64,000 nucleotides of DNA from Salinispora arenicola (GTDB lineage: Bacteria > Actinomycetota > Actinomycetes > Mycobacteriales > Micromonosporaceae). The translations under genes and the position numbers were made by a program. Of the stretch, positions 52,299-60,711 are shown piece by piece (position 1 is the stretch's first letter; every line of letters begins with the position of its first letter). The DNA lies in assembly GCF_006716065.1 (NCBI RefSeq), contig NZ_VFOL01000001.1, positions 2,914,001-2,978,000 on the forward strand, read 5' to 3'. The notes under the pieces are model-generated. The model made no database searches and was not told the origin of the DNA. It was given only the letters and a program-made list of their open reading frames with translations.

Positions 52299-52436
52299 GC
52301 GCTCAGCTTATCGAATCAAGAATATCCTTTCATTGGACGCATGGCGCTTGGTGGATGCAGGCTGAGTCCGCACCGCAGGGAACTCCGCTCCTCCCAATTT
52401 TCTCATTGGCATCCGATGCGAAAGGCAGGGAATTTC

Positions 52437-53237
52437 ATGGACACAGGCATTCGCCGGCCAGCGCTCACGGTAGGGAACATCTCGCTGTCGTTTCACCGGG
52501 CCGCGGCCGCGGTCACCCGCCGCGTCCTGGAGGACTCCGGGCACGAAGTGCGTACCGTCGAGGCACCGCACCAGCAGCTCTTCGAGGTGCAGGCCGCGGG
52601 AGAGCTCGATGTGCTCGTCTCGGCCTGGCTGCCCTCCAGCCACGGGAAATACCTGTCCCCGTACCGCGACCACGTGCAGGTCCTGCCCGCGCACTACGAG
52701 CCGTACTGCGTCTGGGCGGTGCCCCCGTATGTCCCGGCCGACGCGGTCGGCGAGGTCGCCGACCTGGCCCGCCCCGACGTGGCCGGCCGGATGACCGGAA
52801 CCATCGACGGCATCAACCCCGGAGCCGGTATCAGCCGCTTCTCCGCCCAAATGGTCCGTGAATACGGTCTTGACCGGCACGGTTACGCGTTCCGGCCGGG
52901 GACCGAGCAGTCCTTCGTCAGCCGGGTGGAGCGCGGAATCGCCGAGCGCGAATGGTTCGTGATTCCGCTCTGGCGGCCACAGTATCTGAATCTGCTCCAC
53001 GGCCTGCGGCCGCTGGCCGAGCCCAAGGGCCTGCTGGGCGGAGTGGACTCGGCAAGCCCGGTCGTCACCAAGCGCGCCATGGACGTCATCGCCCCCGAGG
53101 CGCTGGAGCGTCTACACAAACTCCGCCTCGGCAACGAGGGGGTGGAGGCGATCGACAAGCTCATCAACGTCGACGGACTGGCACCGCTGGACGCCGCCGA
53201 CCGCTACCTGGGCCGCGCGGGCGCCGCCACCGGATGA
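52437..53237 (+). CDS. Glycine-betaine/choline ABC substrate-binding domain protein, no signal peptide
   Basis: 266 aa. OpuAC-type fold: LTVGNISLSFHRAAAAVTRR at the N terminus, DVLVSAWLPSSHGKYL, and EWFVIPLWRPQYLN, regions that in the family form the aromatic cage for quaternary amines. The fold starts at once with no signal or lipobox, and no permease or ATPase gene is near, so this is probably a cytoplasmic stand-alone binding protein. An upstream in-frame ATG at 52416 adds seven residues but no signal. Likely co-transcribed with the glyoxalase-like gene 55 bp on, and regulated by the divergent LysR. Confidence 0.85.
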   Translation: MDTGIRRPALTVGNISLSFHRAAAAVTRRVLEDSGHEVRTVEAPHQQLFEVQAAGELDVLVSAWLPSSHGKYLSPYRDHVQVLPAHYEPYCVWAVPPYVPADAVGEVADLARPDVAGRMTGTIDGINPGAGISRFSAQMVREYGLDRHGYAFRPGTEQSFVSRVERGIAEREWFVIPLWRPQYLNLLHGLRPLAEPKGLLGGVDSASPVVTKRAMDVIAPEALERLHKLRLGNEGVEAIDKLINVDGLAPLDAADRYLGRAGAATG

Positions 53238-53292
53238 TCCCACCCCCTGTTCCATCCCGTACCCCACGCACCATCACCAAGGAGTGAACAGC

Positions 53293-53772
53293 ATGACCGC
53301 CCCCGTTCCCAACCTGGGCCTGGACCACATCGCCCTGCGTACCTACGACATCGACGCCAGCGTCCGCTTCTACACCGAGGCGCTGGGCTTCCGGTTCGCC
53401 CACGAGTGGAGCGCGCCCGAGGCCGGCGTCAACCGCTGCGTCTTCCTCGACGCCGGCGACGACCGGGTGATCGAGCTCTTCGACGCCGCCTCCACCCCGC
53501 CCGGTGGCTCGGCACGGAACTTCGACGCCGAGCCCCGTCCGAGCGACGAGGAGCGGGCGCGGGCCGCCACCCTGGTGCACTTCGCGATCCGCACCGAGGA
53601 GCCGGCCGCGCTCTTCCAGCGGGCCGTCGCAGCCGGCGCCCGTCCGCTGATGACGCCCGCGCGGATCGAGACCAAGGGGGTCACCGCCATGACACTCGAG
53701 GTCGGCTTCGTGTACGGCCCCAACGGCGAGGTCATCGAGTTCATCAAGCGGCCGCGCCTGCAGCAGTCCTGA
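53293..53772 (+). CDS. Glyoxalase/dioxygenase-superfamily (VOC) protein
   Basis: 159 aa; ATG at 53293 with AAGGAG upstream. VOC fold: LDHIALRTYDIDASVRFYTE at the start, then a second beta-alpha-beta unit (LVHFAIRTEEPAALFQRAV) and GPNGEVIEFIK at the end. The metal-ligand pattern (His near residue 11, Glu in VIELF, His in LVHF, Glu in VIEF) is complete, so it can bind a divalent metal. Such proteins isomerise, cleave or sequester small molecules. Context with a betaine-binding protein does not tell the substrate. Confidence 0.92.
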   Translation: MTAPVPNLGLDHIALRTYDIDASVRFYTEALGFRFAHEWSAPEAGVNRCVFLDAGDDRVIELFDAASTPPGGSARNFDAEPRPSDEERARAATLVHFAIRTEEPAALFQRAVAAGARPLMTPARIETKGVTAMTLEVGFVYGPNGEVIEFIKRPRLQQS

Positions 53773-53796
53773 CATCTGGGCGGACCGTGGTGCCCC

Positions 53797-53830
53797 GAAG
53801 GTCAAAGGTTCGAATCGCTTCGGGCGAGCA
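53797..53830 (+). other. Degenerate tRNA-3'-end-like sequence (attachment-site-like)
   Basis: GGTTCGAATC and CTTCGGGCG resemble the T-arm and acceptor strand of the tRNA-Arg fragments at 31040 and 31560; the sequence has a short deletion and does not end in CCA. No 5' half is present. It may mark the right edge of the accessory region. Confidence 0.5.
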
Positions 53831-53964
53831 AGATCGTAAGGGCGCTTGACCTGCAAACAGGGGTCAGGCGCCGTTGCGCTTTGGGATGGATACGCCATGG
53901 ACAGCCGGGTCTGAACCGACCTCCCAGAGGGTGGATCTGGGCCCATTGCTCGTCGGTGGGATCG

Positions 53965-55239
53965 TCACCACTTGCCACCTGGGGCTCGGCAGACAGCCAT
54001 GCGAACACCCGTGTCGACGGCCTGCTGGTGGTGGGCTTTCCAGGCCCACCCTGCCCCGCCGACTGCGGCGGCAATCTGGAGGAGCCCGGTGGTCAGGAGC
54101 ACGGCCTCGGATCCTGCCCAACCGATCAGGGCTCCGCCAGCCAGCAGCCCCAGGGAGGTGCCTCCGGAGTGCAGGACTGTCTCTGCGGTGAACGCCGCAC
54201 GGCGGTCAGGGCCGTGGGTTTGCTCGCTGATCAGGGCGTTCAAGGCGGCGATGCCCCAGGGCATCGCGGCTCCGCCCACTGCGGCCACGACCGCGATACC
54301 GGCCAGGCTCGGTGTCACCAGCGGCAAGGCACCGAACACGGCCCCGAGCACAACCCAGGAAGACAGCATCGCCGTCATGCGCGGCAGGCGGTCGATGACC
54401 ACCGGCACCAGCAGGGAGGCGGCCACGGATGCGGCCCCGTACCCGCTCATGCCCGCAGCGATGAGCGCACCGGGCATGTCGTGCTCGACCCCGAGTACGG
54501 CCAGGCCCAGGCTGAACCCGAACCAGCACACCCCGCCGACCCCAGCCATGAGCACGCCGGCGGCGACCTGCGGGCGGGAACGTAGAACCGCCAGAGCAGA
54601 GACTGGCCGTCCCGGCGTGGCCTCTTCCTGAACGCCGCCCTGGTCTTCCTGGTGTGTCGCTCGGCCGGCGGGGACAGCCAGGAGAGCGGTCGCGGCCAGG
54701 GCGACCACGGTGGTCTTGCACCACAGCAGCGCGCCCGCGCCCCACATGGTCACGGCCCAGGCCCCGGCGGGTGGGGCGAAGATCATCGAGACCCGGTGGG
54801 CCAGGTCCTGCCAGGCCAACCACCTCGCTGGTCCAGTCCTGCCACCGCGGGCGACGTGTTCGTCGGCGAGGTCGGAGACCAGGGATCGTTCGGCAGGGCC
54901 CAGCAGCGCGCCCGCGACCCCGGTCACCAGGCCCGAGACGCACAGCGCGACCGCCCCGACCTGACCCATCACGGAGGCCACGGGGACGACGGCGAGCCCG
55001 GCAGCGTTCACGCCCATCACTACCGCCAGGGCCCTCCCCCCGGTGAGGCGGTCACGCAGGCCCCTGCCCCACCAGCCCACCGTCAGCAGGGGCAGCCCGG
55101 CCATCCCGCCGACCAGCCCCGTGGTCCAGGCCTGCCCGGTCTCCTCCAGTGCGACCAGGGGCAGGGCGACAGCGGTCATCCTCGTCCCGACCCAGGTCAC
55201 GAAAGTGATCACGGTCAGTAGCAGCAGTCCTCTACGCAC
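53965..55239 (-). CDS. MFS transporter, 12-helix type
   Basis: 424 aa from a GTG at 55239. About 12 membrane segments with a charged central loop (about residues 190-225). The N-terminal half (TRMTAVALPLVALEETGQ) resembles MFS proteins of the macrolide-efflux-like group. It is divergent from the LysR gene at 55312, so the two form a likely regulator-transporter pair. Substrate unknown. Its codon use fits the chromosome to the right rather than the broken region to the left. Confidence 0.9.
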   Translation of the reverse strand: MRRGLLLLTVITFVTWVGTRMTAVALPLVALEETGQAWTTGLVGGMAGLPLLTVGWWGRGLRDRLTGGRALAVVMGVNAAGLAVVPVASVMGQVGAVALCVSGLVTGVAGALLGPAERSLVSDLADEHVARGGRTGPARWLAWQDLAHRVSMIFAPPAGAWAVTMWGAGALLWCKTTVVALAATALLAVPAGRATHQEDQGGVQEEATPGRPVSALAVLRSRPQVAAGVLMAGVGGVCWFGFSLGLAVLGVEHDMPGALIAAGMSGYGAASVAASLLVPVVIDRLPRMTAMLSSWVVLGAVFGALPLVTPSLAGIAVVAAVGGAAMPWGIAALNALISEQTHGPDRRAAFTAETVLHSGGTSLGLLAGGALIGWAGSEAVLLTTGLLQIAAAVGGAGWAWKAHHQQAVDTGVRMAVCRAPGGKW

Positions 55240-55311
55240 GCACCGATCCTCGACCGCCCTCCTCCGACCGAGTAGAGATCTCTTCGCGTATCCGGCTCAT
55301 ACACTGAGGGC
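55240..55311. promoter_or_regulatory. Divergent promoter between MFS and LysR genes
   Basis: 72 bp shared by two divergent genes. It contains the palindrome AGAGATCTCT (55274-55283), a candidate LysR site, and TACACT about 10 bp before the LysR ATG, which suggests a leaderless start. Confidence 0.4.
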
Positions 55312-56196
55312 ATGAGATCCAGCCTGAAGGCCGAGGACCTGGTGCTGGTCGAGGCCGTGTCCCGGCACGGGTCGGTCGGGGCCGCGGCCAAGGAACTGCT
55401 GACCACCCAGCCCTCGGCCTCGCGCCGACTGGCCGCGCTGGAACGCCGCCTGGGGACCAGGTTGTTCGAGCGGGACACGACCGGGGCCCGCCCGACCCCG
55501 GCCGGGCGGGAGCTGGCCCGGCAGGCCGCACGCCTGCTGGCCGACCTCGACGCCCTCCCGGCCCAGATTGCCGCCGCGACGCAGGCCCCGTCGCTGAGCC
55601 TGGGCACAATCCAGGCGCTGGCCCCGATCGTGTTCACCGCCGCCCAGATCGAACTCGCCAGCGTGACGCTTCAGGCCGAAGTCGATCACGGCCCCACCCT
55701 GATCGGCCGCGTCCACCAGGGTCTGCTGGACGCGGCAATCGTCACGATCGCAGACCAGGCCGTCCTGCCGCACGGCCTCCAGGCCACCGGGCTCGGGGCC
55801 TCCCCGCTGGTCCTGGTCCTGCCCGCAGACACCACACCCCTGGCCGCCGGGAGGAAGGCGTTGGCGGGAAGGGAAGTGCTGTACTCCTCGATCGACCTAG
55901 CCGGCGAGCACCTGCGCACAGGTCTGTCCGGGCTCGGCGCGCTCCCGCAGCCGGGCCCCACGATCGAGGCCACCCTGCGCATCGCCCGGCACCGCAAGGT
56001 CCCGGCCGTGGTGCCCGACCTCGCGGCCCGCTGGTGGGACGACCCCACCGACCGTCTGCTGCCCTCCCCGGTGCCGGGGAAGGTCATGCTCTCGCTGGTG
56101 ACCAGGCCCCCGCAACCATCCCGCCTGGCACAGGTACTGCCTGCCCTGACCGCGCGGATCCTGAGCGCGCCGAAGGATTCACCGGACAGGCCCTAG
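55312..56196 (+). CDS. LysR-family transcriptional regulator
   Basis: 294 aa. N-terminal winged helix (VEAVSRHGSVGAAAKELLTT, ASRRLAALERRLG) and a LysR effector domain. The effector half is somewhat diverged, with RHRKVPAVVPDLAARWW near the end. Divergent from the MFS gene and probably its regulator. It ends 52 bp from the convergent serS stop. Confidence 0.92.
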   Translation: MRSSLKAEDLVLVEAVSRHGSVGAAAKELLTTQPSASRRLAALERRLGTRLFERDTTGARPTPAGRELARQAARLLADLDALPAQIAAATQAPSLSLGTIQALAPIVFTAAQIELASVTLQAEVDHGPTLIGRVHQGLLDAAIVTIADQAVLPHGLQATGLGASPLVLVLPADTTPLAAGRKALAGREVLYSSIDLAGEHLRTGLSGLGALPQPGPTIEATLRIARHRKVPAVVPDLAARWWDDPTDRLLPSPVPGKVMLSLVTRPPQPSRLAQVLPALTARILSAPKDSPDRP

Positions 56197-56248
56197 GTGC
56201 GGGCTCACCTCGCGGAACGTTGCCCCGGCGGCGGTGAGCCGGGGGAAC

Positions 56249-57532
56249 TCAGCGGGGGACGAGCCGGTCGGTGCCGAGGCGGTCCCGGAGCACCTCCGGG
56301 ACCAGGACACTGCCGTCGGGCTGCTGGAACTGCTCCAGGATGGCCGGGAACAGGCGGCTGGTGGCCAACGCCGAACCGTTCAGCGTGTGCACGAAGCGGG
56401 TCTGCTTGCCGCCCGGCTCGCGGTAGCGGATCGCTGCCCGCCGGGCCTGGTAGTCACCGCCCCAGGAAACCGACGAGACCTCCTTGTACTTCCCGGTGCT
56501 CGGCATCCAGACCTCGATGTCGAGGGTCTTGCGCATCGCAGCGCTGGCGTCGCCGGCCGCGAGCAGGCTGCGCTGGTAGTGCAGGCCCAGCCGCTCGACC
56601 AGGCCCTCCGCGTGGGCGACCATCGCCTCCAGCGCCGCGTCGGCCTGCTCCGGCAGGGTGAACTGGAAGATTTCCACCTTGTTGAACTGGTGGCCGCGCA
56701 CGGTGCCGCGCTCGTCCGAGTGCGACCCCGCCGCCTCCCGGCGGTAGCACGGGGTGTAGGCGAACACCTTCAGCGGCAGCTTCGCGGTGTCCAGGATCTC
56801 GTCCTGGTACGCCCCGAGGATCGCCGTCTCAGCAGTCGGCAGCAGGAACTGCCCCCGGGGGGCGGACTGCCGGTCCAGGTGGTAGACGTCGTCGTGGAAC
56901 TTGGGGAACTGGCCGGCGGCGAAGCCGGCGGAGTCCAGCAGCAGGTGCGGCGGGAGCAGGAACTCGTAGCCGGCGGCGACGTTCTGGTCGACCAGCCAGT
57001 TGACCAGCGCCCACTCCAGTCGGGCGCCCAGGCCGGTGTACATCCAGAAGCCGGAGCCGCCGAGCTTCACACCCCGCTCGTGGTCGACCAGGCCCAGCAA
57101 CCGGCTCAACTCGACGTGGTCCCGTACCTTCTCGATCGCCGGAGGCTCGCCGAAGGTCTTCACCACCCGGTTGGCCTCCTTGCCGCCGGGCGCCACGTCG
57201 TCGGCGGGCAGGTTCGGCAGTTCGCTCATCCGGAGCCGGAGCTGGGCCTGTACCCCGTCCAGCTCGGTCTCCAGCTCGGCGAGCTGCCGGCGACCGGCCT
57301 CGGACGCCGGCACCTCCGGCTCGCGGCCGGCCCGCTTGGCCTCCGCGTACGCCCGGGCCTCCGCCTTGCGGCGCTGCCGCTCGCCGTCGATCTCAGTGAT
57401 CAGACTGCGCCGCTGCTGGTCGAGCTGCTGGAGCTCGTCCAGTGCACGGGTCACCTCCGCCGGGTCCAGTCGCTTGGCCAGCGCGGACGCCACCGCGTCG
57501 CGATCTTTCCGGATCAACTCCATGTCGAGCAT
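56249..57532 (-). CDS. serS: Seryl-tRNA synthetase
   Basis: 427 aa, the usual bacterial length. The N-terminal coiled-coil arm (about residues 30-100) contacts the tRNA-Ser variable arm. The class II core has motif 2 (FAYTPCYRREAAGSHSDERG), the serine-site stretch EVSSVSWGGDYQARR, and motif 3 near the end (TLNGSALATSR). It charges tRNA-Ser with serine and is an essential housekeeping enzyme, so this part of the window is chromosomal. Start ATG at 57532; a second ATG three codons in is possible. Confidence 0.98.
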   Translation of the reverse strand: MLDMELIRKDRDAVASALAKRLDPAEVTRALDELQQLDQQRRSLITEIDGERQRRKAEARAYAEAKRAGREPEVPASEAGRRQLAELETELDGVQAQLRLRMSELPNLPADDVAPGGKEANRVVKTFGEPPAIEKVRDHVELSRLLGLVDHERGVKLGGSGFWMYTGLGARLEWALVNWLVDQNVAAGYEFLLPPHLLLDSAGFAAGQFPKFHDDVYHLDRQSAPRGQFLLPTAETAILGAYQDEILDTAKLPLKVFAYTPCYRREAAGSHSDERGTVRGHQFNKVEIFQFTLPEQADAALEAMVAHAEGLVERLGLHYQRSLLAAGDASAAMRKTLDIEVWMPSTGKYKEVSSVSWGGDYQARRAAIRYREPGGKQTRFVHTLNGSALATSRLFPAILEQFQQPDGSVLVPEVLRDRLGTDRLVPR

Positions 57533-57704
57533 GCTGCTCCGTACGCCTCCGTCCGGACGTCAGGTGGACCACCAGATGCTACCGTCGCGGGCCCGCGACG
57601 CCCGGCCTGCCCTCAGCGTCGGCCCGTGCACCGGTGGGCGTCACCCGGTGCCGATCGCCCCCCGGCCGGTGACCCAGCCGTCCGGCCAGTGCCGTCGGCC
57701 CCGT

Positions 57705-58874
57705 TCACCGTACGCGGAAGGTGATGCCGGACCGCTGGAGACGGTCGAGCAGGCCATCTCCCATCGCCGTGACCGGCGTGACCTGACCAGCGGTCGGGGG
57801 CAGGTCGTCCAGGGCGAGGCAGAGCGCCGACTCGGCGAGCATCTTCGCCGTCTCGTCGTAGCCGGGGTCGCCGCCCGTCACCTCGGTCTGCACCCGCTGC
57901 CCACCCCCCTCGGCGACCAGACGCAACCGGAACCAGGACCGGGCCCGCTGCTCGGGGCTCGGGCCCTGTCCGGGGGCGAGCCGACCGAGCAGCCACCGCC
58001 GGGTCGGTGGCAGTTTCACCAGGCCGACCACGGCGGCGAGCCCGGCCGCCCCGACGAGCAGGCTCGGTAGCCGCCGTACCGCGGCGAAATGCCGGTAGCG
58101 GAAGTCCGGCCCGTACTCCGGGCGGGCGGCTGCCGAGCGGCGCACCACCTGAGGGTCGATCGTCGGTAACGGCACCACCCACATGCCGAGCTCGGGCGAG
58201 CGGGCGAGGCGACCGGGCACCGCCCGGACCCGCCGGCCCTCCGGCCGCGGCTCGGTGGCCCGGCGGGCCTTCGCGGCCCGGCTCATCTGCCCGGAACGTG
58301 AGAACGCGGTCAGCGCCGAGTGGTACGTGCCGCCGGAGAATCGCCCACCAGCCTGGATGAAGCCGTCCACGGTGATCGGCACGTCCGCCGGTAGCTGCTT
58401 GAGGGTGAACCAGACACCCAGGTCGTACGGAATCGAGTCGAAACCGCAGGTGTGCACCAGGCGGGCGCCGGTGCGTACCGCCGTCTCGTGGTGTCGCACG
58501 TACATCAGGTCGACGAACTCCGGTTCGCCGGTGATGTCGAGGTAGTCGGTGCCTGCCGTCGCGCAGGCGGCCACCAGCGGCTCGCCGTGGTGGATGTACG
58601 GGCCGACGGTGGAGGCGACGACGCGGGCGCTGTCAGCCACTGCCCGCAGCGACGCGGAGTCGGTCACGTCGGCGGTGAGCAGGGGCAGCTCCACCAGCTT
58701 CGGATCGATGTCGGTGAGCCGGTCCCGGACCGCGGCGAGCTTGTCGGGGTTGCGTCCGGCCAGTGCCCAATGCAGCCCGGGCGGCGCGTGCCGGGCCAGG
58801 TATTCGGCGGTCAGGCTACCGGTGAAGCCGGTGGCGCCGAACAGGACGAGGTCGTATGTCCGCTCCTGAGGCAT
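57705..58874 (-). CDS. Saccharopine-dehydrogenase-like / trans-enoyl-reductase-type oxidoreductase
   Basis: 389 aa from the ATG at 58874. N-terminal Rossmann fold (VLFGATGFTGSLTAEYLA), STVGPYIHHGEPLVAAC, and HTCGFDSIPYDLGVW, together typical of the family that in mycobacteria includes the trans-acting enoyl reductase of phthiocerol and phenolphthiocerol synthesis. In most actinomycetes this gene is orphan and its role unknown. It reads the same way as the alcohol dehydrogenase gene 25 bp upstream and may share its transcript. Confidence 0.9.
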   Translation of the reverse strand: MPQERTYDLVLFGATGFTGSLTAEYLARHAPPGLHWALAGRNPDKLAAVRDRLTDIDPKLVELPLLTADVTDSASLRAVADSARVVASTVGPYIHHGEPLVAACATAGTDYLDITGEPEFVDLMYVRHHETAVRTGARLVHTCGFDSIPYDLGVWFTLKQLPADVPITVDGFIQAGGRFSGGTYHSALTAFSRSGQMSRAAKARRATEPRPEGRRVRAVPGRLARSPELGMWVVPLPTIDPQVVRRSAAARPEYGPDFRYRHFAAVRRLPSLLVGAAGLAAVVGLVKLPPTRRWLLGRLAPGQGPSPEQRARSWFRLRLVAEGGGQRVQTEVTGGDPGYDETAKMLAESALCLALDDLPPTAGQVTPVTAMGDGLLDRLQRSGITFRVR

Positions 58875-58899
58875 CCGCCGAGTCTGCCATCTGGGGCCC

Positions 58900-60072
58900 T
58901 CATCCGGCAGGGGGCAGATCCGGACTGAACACGGCCCGCACGCAGCCGTCCCGCCGGTCCCGGAACAGCGCGTAGCCGCGCGCCCCCTCCTCCAGCGGCA
59001 GCCGGTGGGTGGCCAGGTGCTCGGTGCGCAACTCGTCCCGGGCCATCCGCTCCAGCAGCGTCGGCACGTGCCGCGCTCCGTGCTGACGCACCCCGCGAAC
59101 CCGTAACCCCTTGGCACCGACCGCGCCCAGTGGGAAGGTGTCCACGTATCCGGCGTATTCGCCGAGTACGACCACCGTGCCGCCCTTGCGGCAGACGTGC
59201 ACCGACTCGCGGACCGCCGGGGGTCGCTCTGCCGCGTCGGTGAATCGGTCGGCCAGTGACCGCGGCCGCCCGTCCCAGGCCGGTCCGACCGCCTCTACGC
59301 ACACGTCCGGTCCCCGCCCGCCGGTCCGCTCGCGCAGTTCGGCGGGTACGTCGGCGTGCCGCGGGTCGATCGTCTCGGCGTCCGTGTGCCGCCGTGCCAT
59401 CCGCAGCCGATCGTCGCGCGGGTCGATCACGATCACCCGGTCGGCGCCGAGCATGCCGGCCGCGCGGGCGGTGAGTTGACCGACCGCACCGGCGCCCCAG
59501 ACGGCCACCACGGATCCGGTGCGGACCCCGCCCAGCTCGGCGGCGAGCCAACCGGCCGGGGCGGCGTCCGCGGCAAACAGCGCCCGGTCGTCGCTGACCT
59601 GGTCAGGGATGCGGTACGCACCGACGTCGGCGTACGGGACGCGCACATACTCGGCGTGACCACCGGCGAACCCGCCCGTCGCGGTGGGCCGGCCGAAGGC
59701 GCCGGGCACGGGATGCCCGTACGCCAGCTCGCTCGCCTCCGGTGCCGGGTTTCCGTTGTCGCAGCACCACGGCGCCCCGGAGCGGCACTGCCAGCAGGAG
59801 CCACAGGCCACGGTGGAGCTGACCACCACCCGGTCGCCGACCCGGTGCCGGCGTACCTGCGGCCCCACCGTGACCACCTCGCCCAGGAATTCGTGCCCGA
59901 GCACGTCGCCGTCGGCCAGGTACGGAGCCCGGCCAGCCAGAAGTGGCAGGTCCCCGCCACAGGTGGCGCTCTGCCGTACCCGCACGATCGCGTCGTGGCC
60001 GTTGCGTAGTTCCGGGTCAGGCACCTGTCGTACCGCGATCTGACCGGTGTCGGTCCAGCACAGGGCCCTCAT
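58900..60072 (-). CDS. Zinc-dependent alcohol dehydrogenase (MDR family)
   Basis: 390 aa; the ATG at 60072 overlaps the upstream stop (ATGA). Catalytic zinc ligands: Cys in SATCGGD, GHEF, and structural-zinc cysteines CGSCWQC and CC further on. The NAD(P) fold is VWGAGAVGQLTARAAGMLGA, and the Asp in VIDPRDDRL suggests NAD preference. The group (glutathione-independent formaldehyde-dehydrogenase-like) oxidises alcohols or aldehydes. Coupled to the small protein at 60069. Substrate unknown. Confidence 0.93.
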   Translation of the reverse strand: MRALCWTDTGQIAVRQVPDPELRNGHDAIVRVRQSATCGGDLPLLAGRAPYLADGDVLGHEFLGEVVTVGPQVRRHRVGDRVVVSSTVACGSCWQCRSGAPWCCDNGNPAPEASELAYGHPVPGAFGRPTATGGFAGGHAEYVRVPYADVGAYRIPDQVSDDRALFAADAAPAGWLAAELGGVRTGSVVAVWGAGAVGQLTARAAGMLGADRVIVIDPRDDRLRMARRHTDAETIDPRHADVPAELRERTGGRGPDVCVEAVGPAWDGRPRSLADRFTDAAERPPAVRESVHVCRKGGTVVVLGEYAGYVDTFPLGAVGAKGLRVRGVRQHGARHVPTLLERMARDELRTEHLATHRLPLEEGARGYALFRDRRDGCVRAVFSPDLPPAG

Positions 60073-60485
60073 CCGGCCGGCCCCCGGTCCGTCCGCGACC
60101 GGTCGGCGCGGAGGACCTCGCCGGTCTCGGTGAGCTGCTTGGCCTGCCACAGCGCGGTTCGCACCACCCGGCCGGGGTCGTCGCCGGCCAGGTGCGCGGC
60201 GAGGCCCGGAAGGGTCGCGCCGGGGCGGATCCGTGCGGCCAGCTCGGTGCCCCGACCCCCGGGTGCCTGCCGGATCTCGACCTGGATTGCCGGGGCGAGT
60301 CGGCGCAGCGGCTCCGGCCACCGCCCACCGGGCAGCACCTCGCCGGGTGGCCGATCGACCGTCACCACCTCCCAGCTGCCCGGCGGCCGGGCACCGGTAC
60401 GCCGGCCCGTCGTCAGCCTGCGGATACTGGCCAGCCCCGCCAGTGCCCCGGCTGTGGTGTCGGCCAGCCTTGTGCTGCGTCTCAC
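60069..60485 (-). CDS. Small protein coupled to the alcohol dehydrogenase (SRPBCC-like)
   Basis: 138 aa from a GTG at 60485 with GGGGAGG 5 bp upstream. SWEVVTVDRPPGEV and LAPAIQVEIRQAPGGRGTEL look like the strands of a SRPBCC/START-type ligand-binding fold. Its stop overlaps the dehydrogenase ATG, so the two are made together; proteins of this kind commonly accompany MDR enzymes. The longer frame upstream is Arg/Pro-rich and not credible. The start lies in the gap shared with the divergent large regulator. Confidence 0.65.
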   Translation of the reverse strand: MRRSTRLADTTAGALAGLASIRRLTTGRRTGARPPGSWEVVTVDRPPGEVLPGGRWPEPLRRLAPAIQVEIRQAPGGRGTELAARIRPGATLPGLAAHLAGDDPGRVVRTALWQAKQLTETGEVLRADRSRTDRGPAG

Positions 60486-60711
60486 CCGCGCCTCCCCGTC
60501 CGGTCCGCGCAACTCGGCCCGACGCCTGTGCCTGCGGACCGACGCCTTCGTGCCGCCCGCGGCCGACGCCGGTGCCCGCGGCCGACGCCGGTGCCCTCGG
60601 CCTGACGCCTTCGCCCTCAGCGTCGCCTGGATCCGGGTGAAGCAGATTCCCCCGGAAGGGGTGAACCGCCCCCGGCCGGGTAACCGCATGGCCTGGGGAA
60701 GAACGTGTCCG

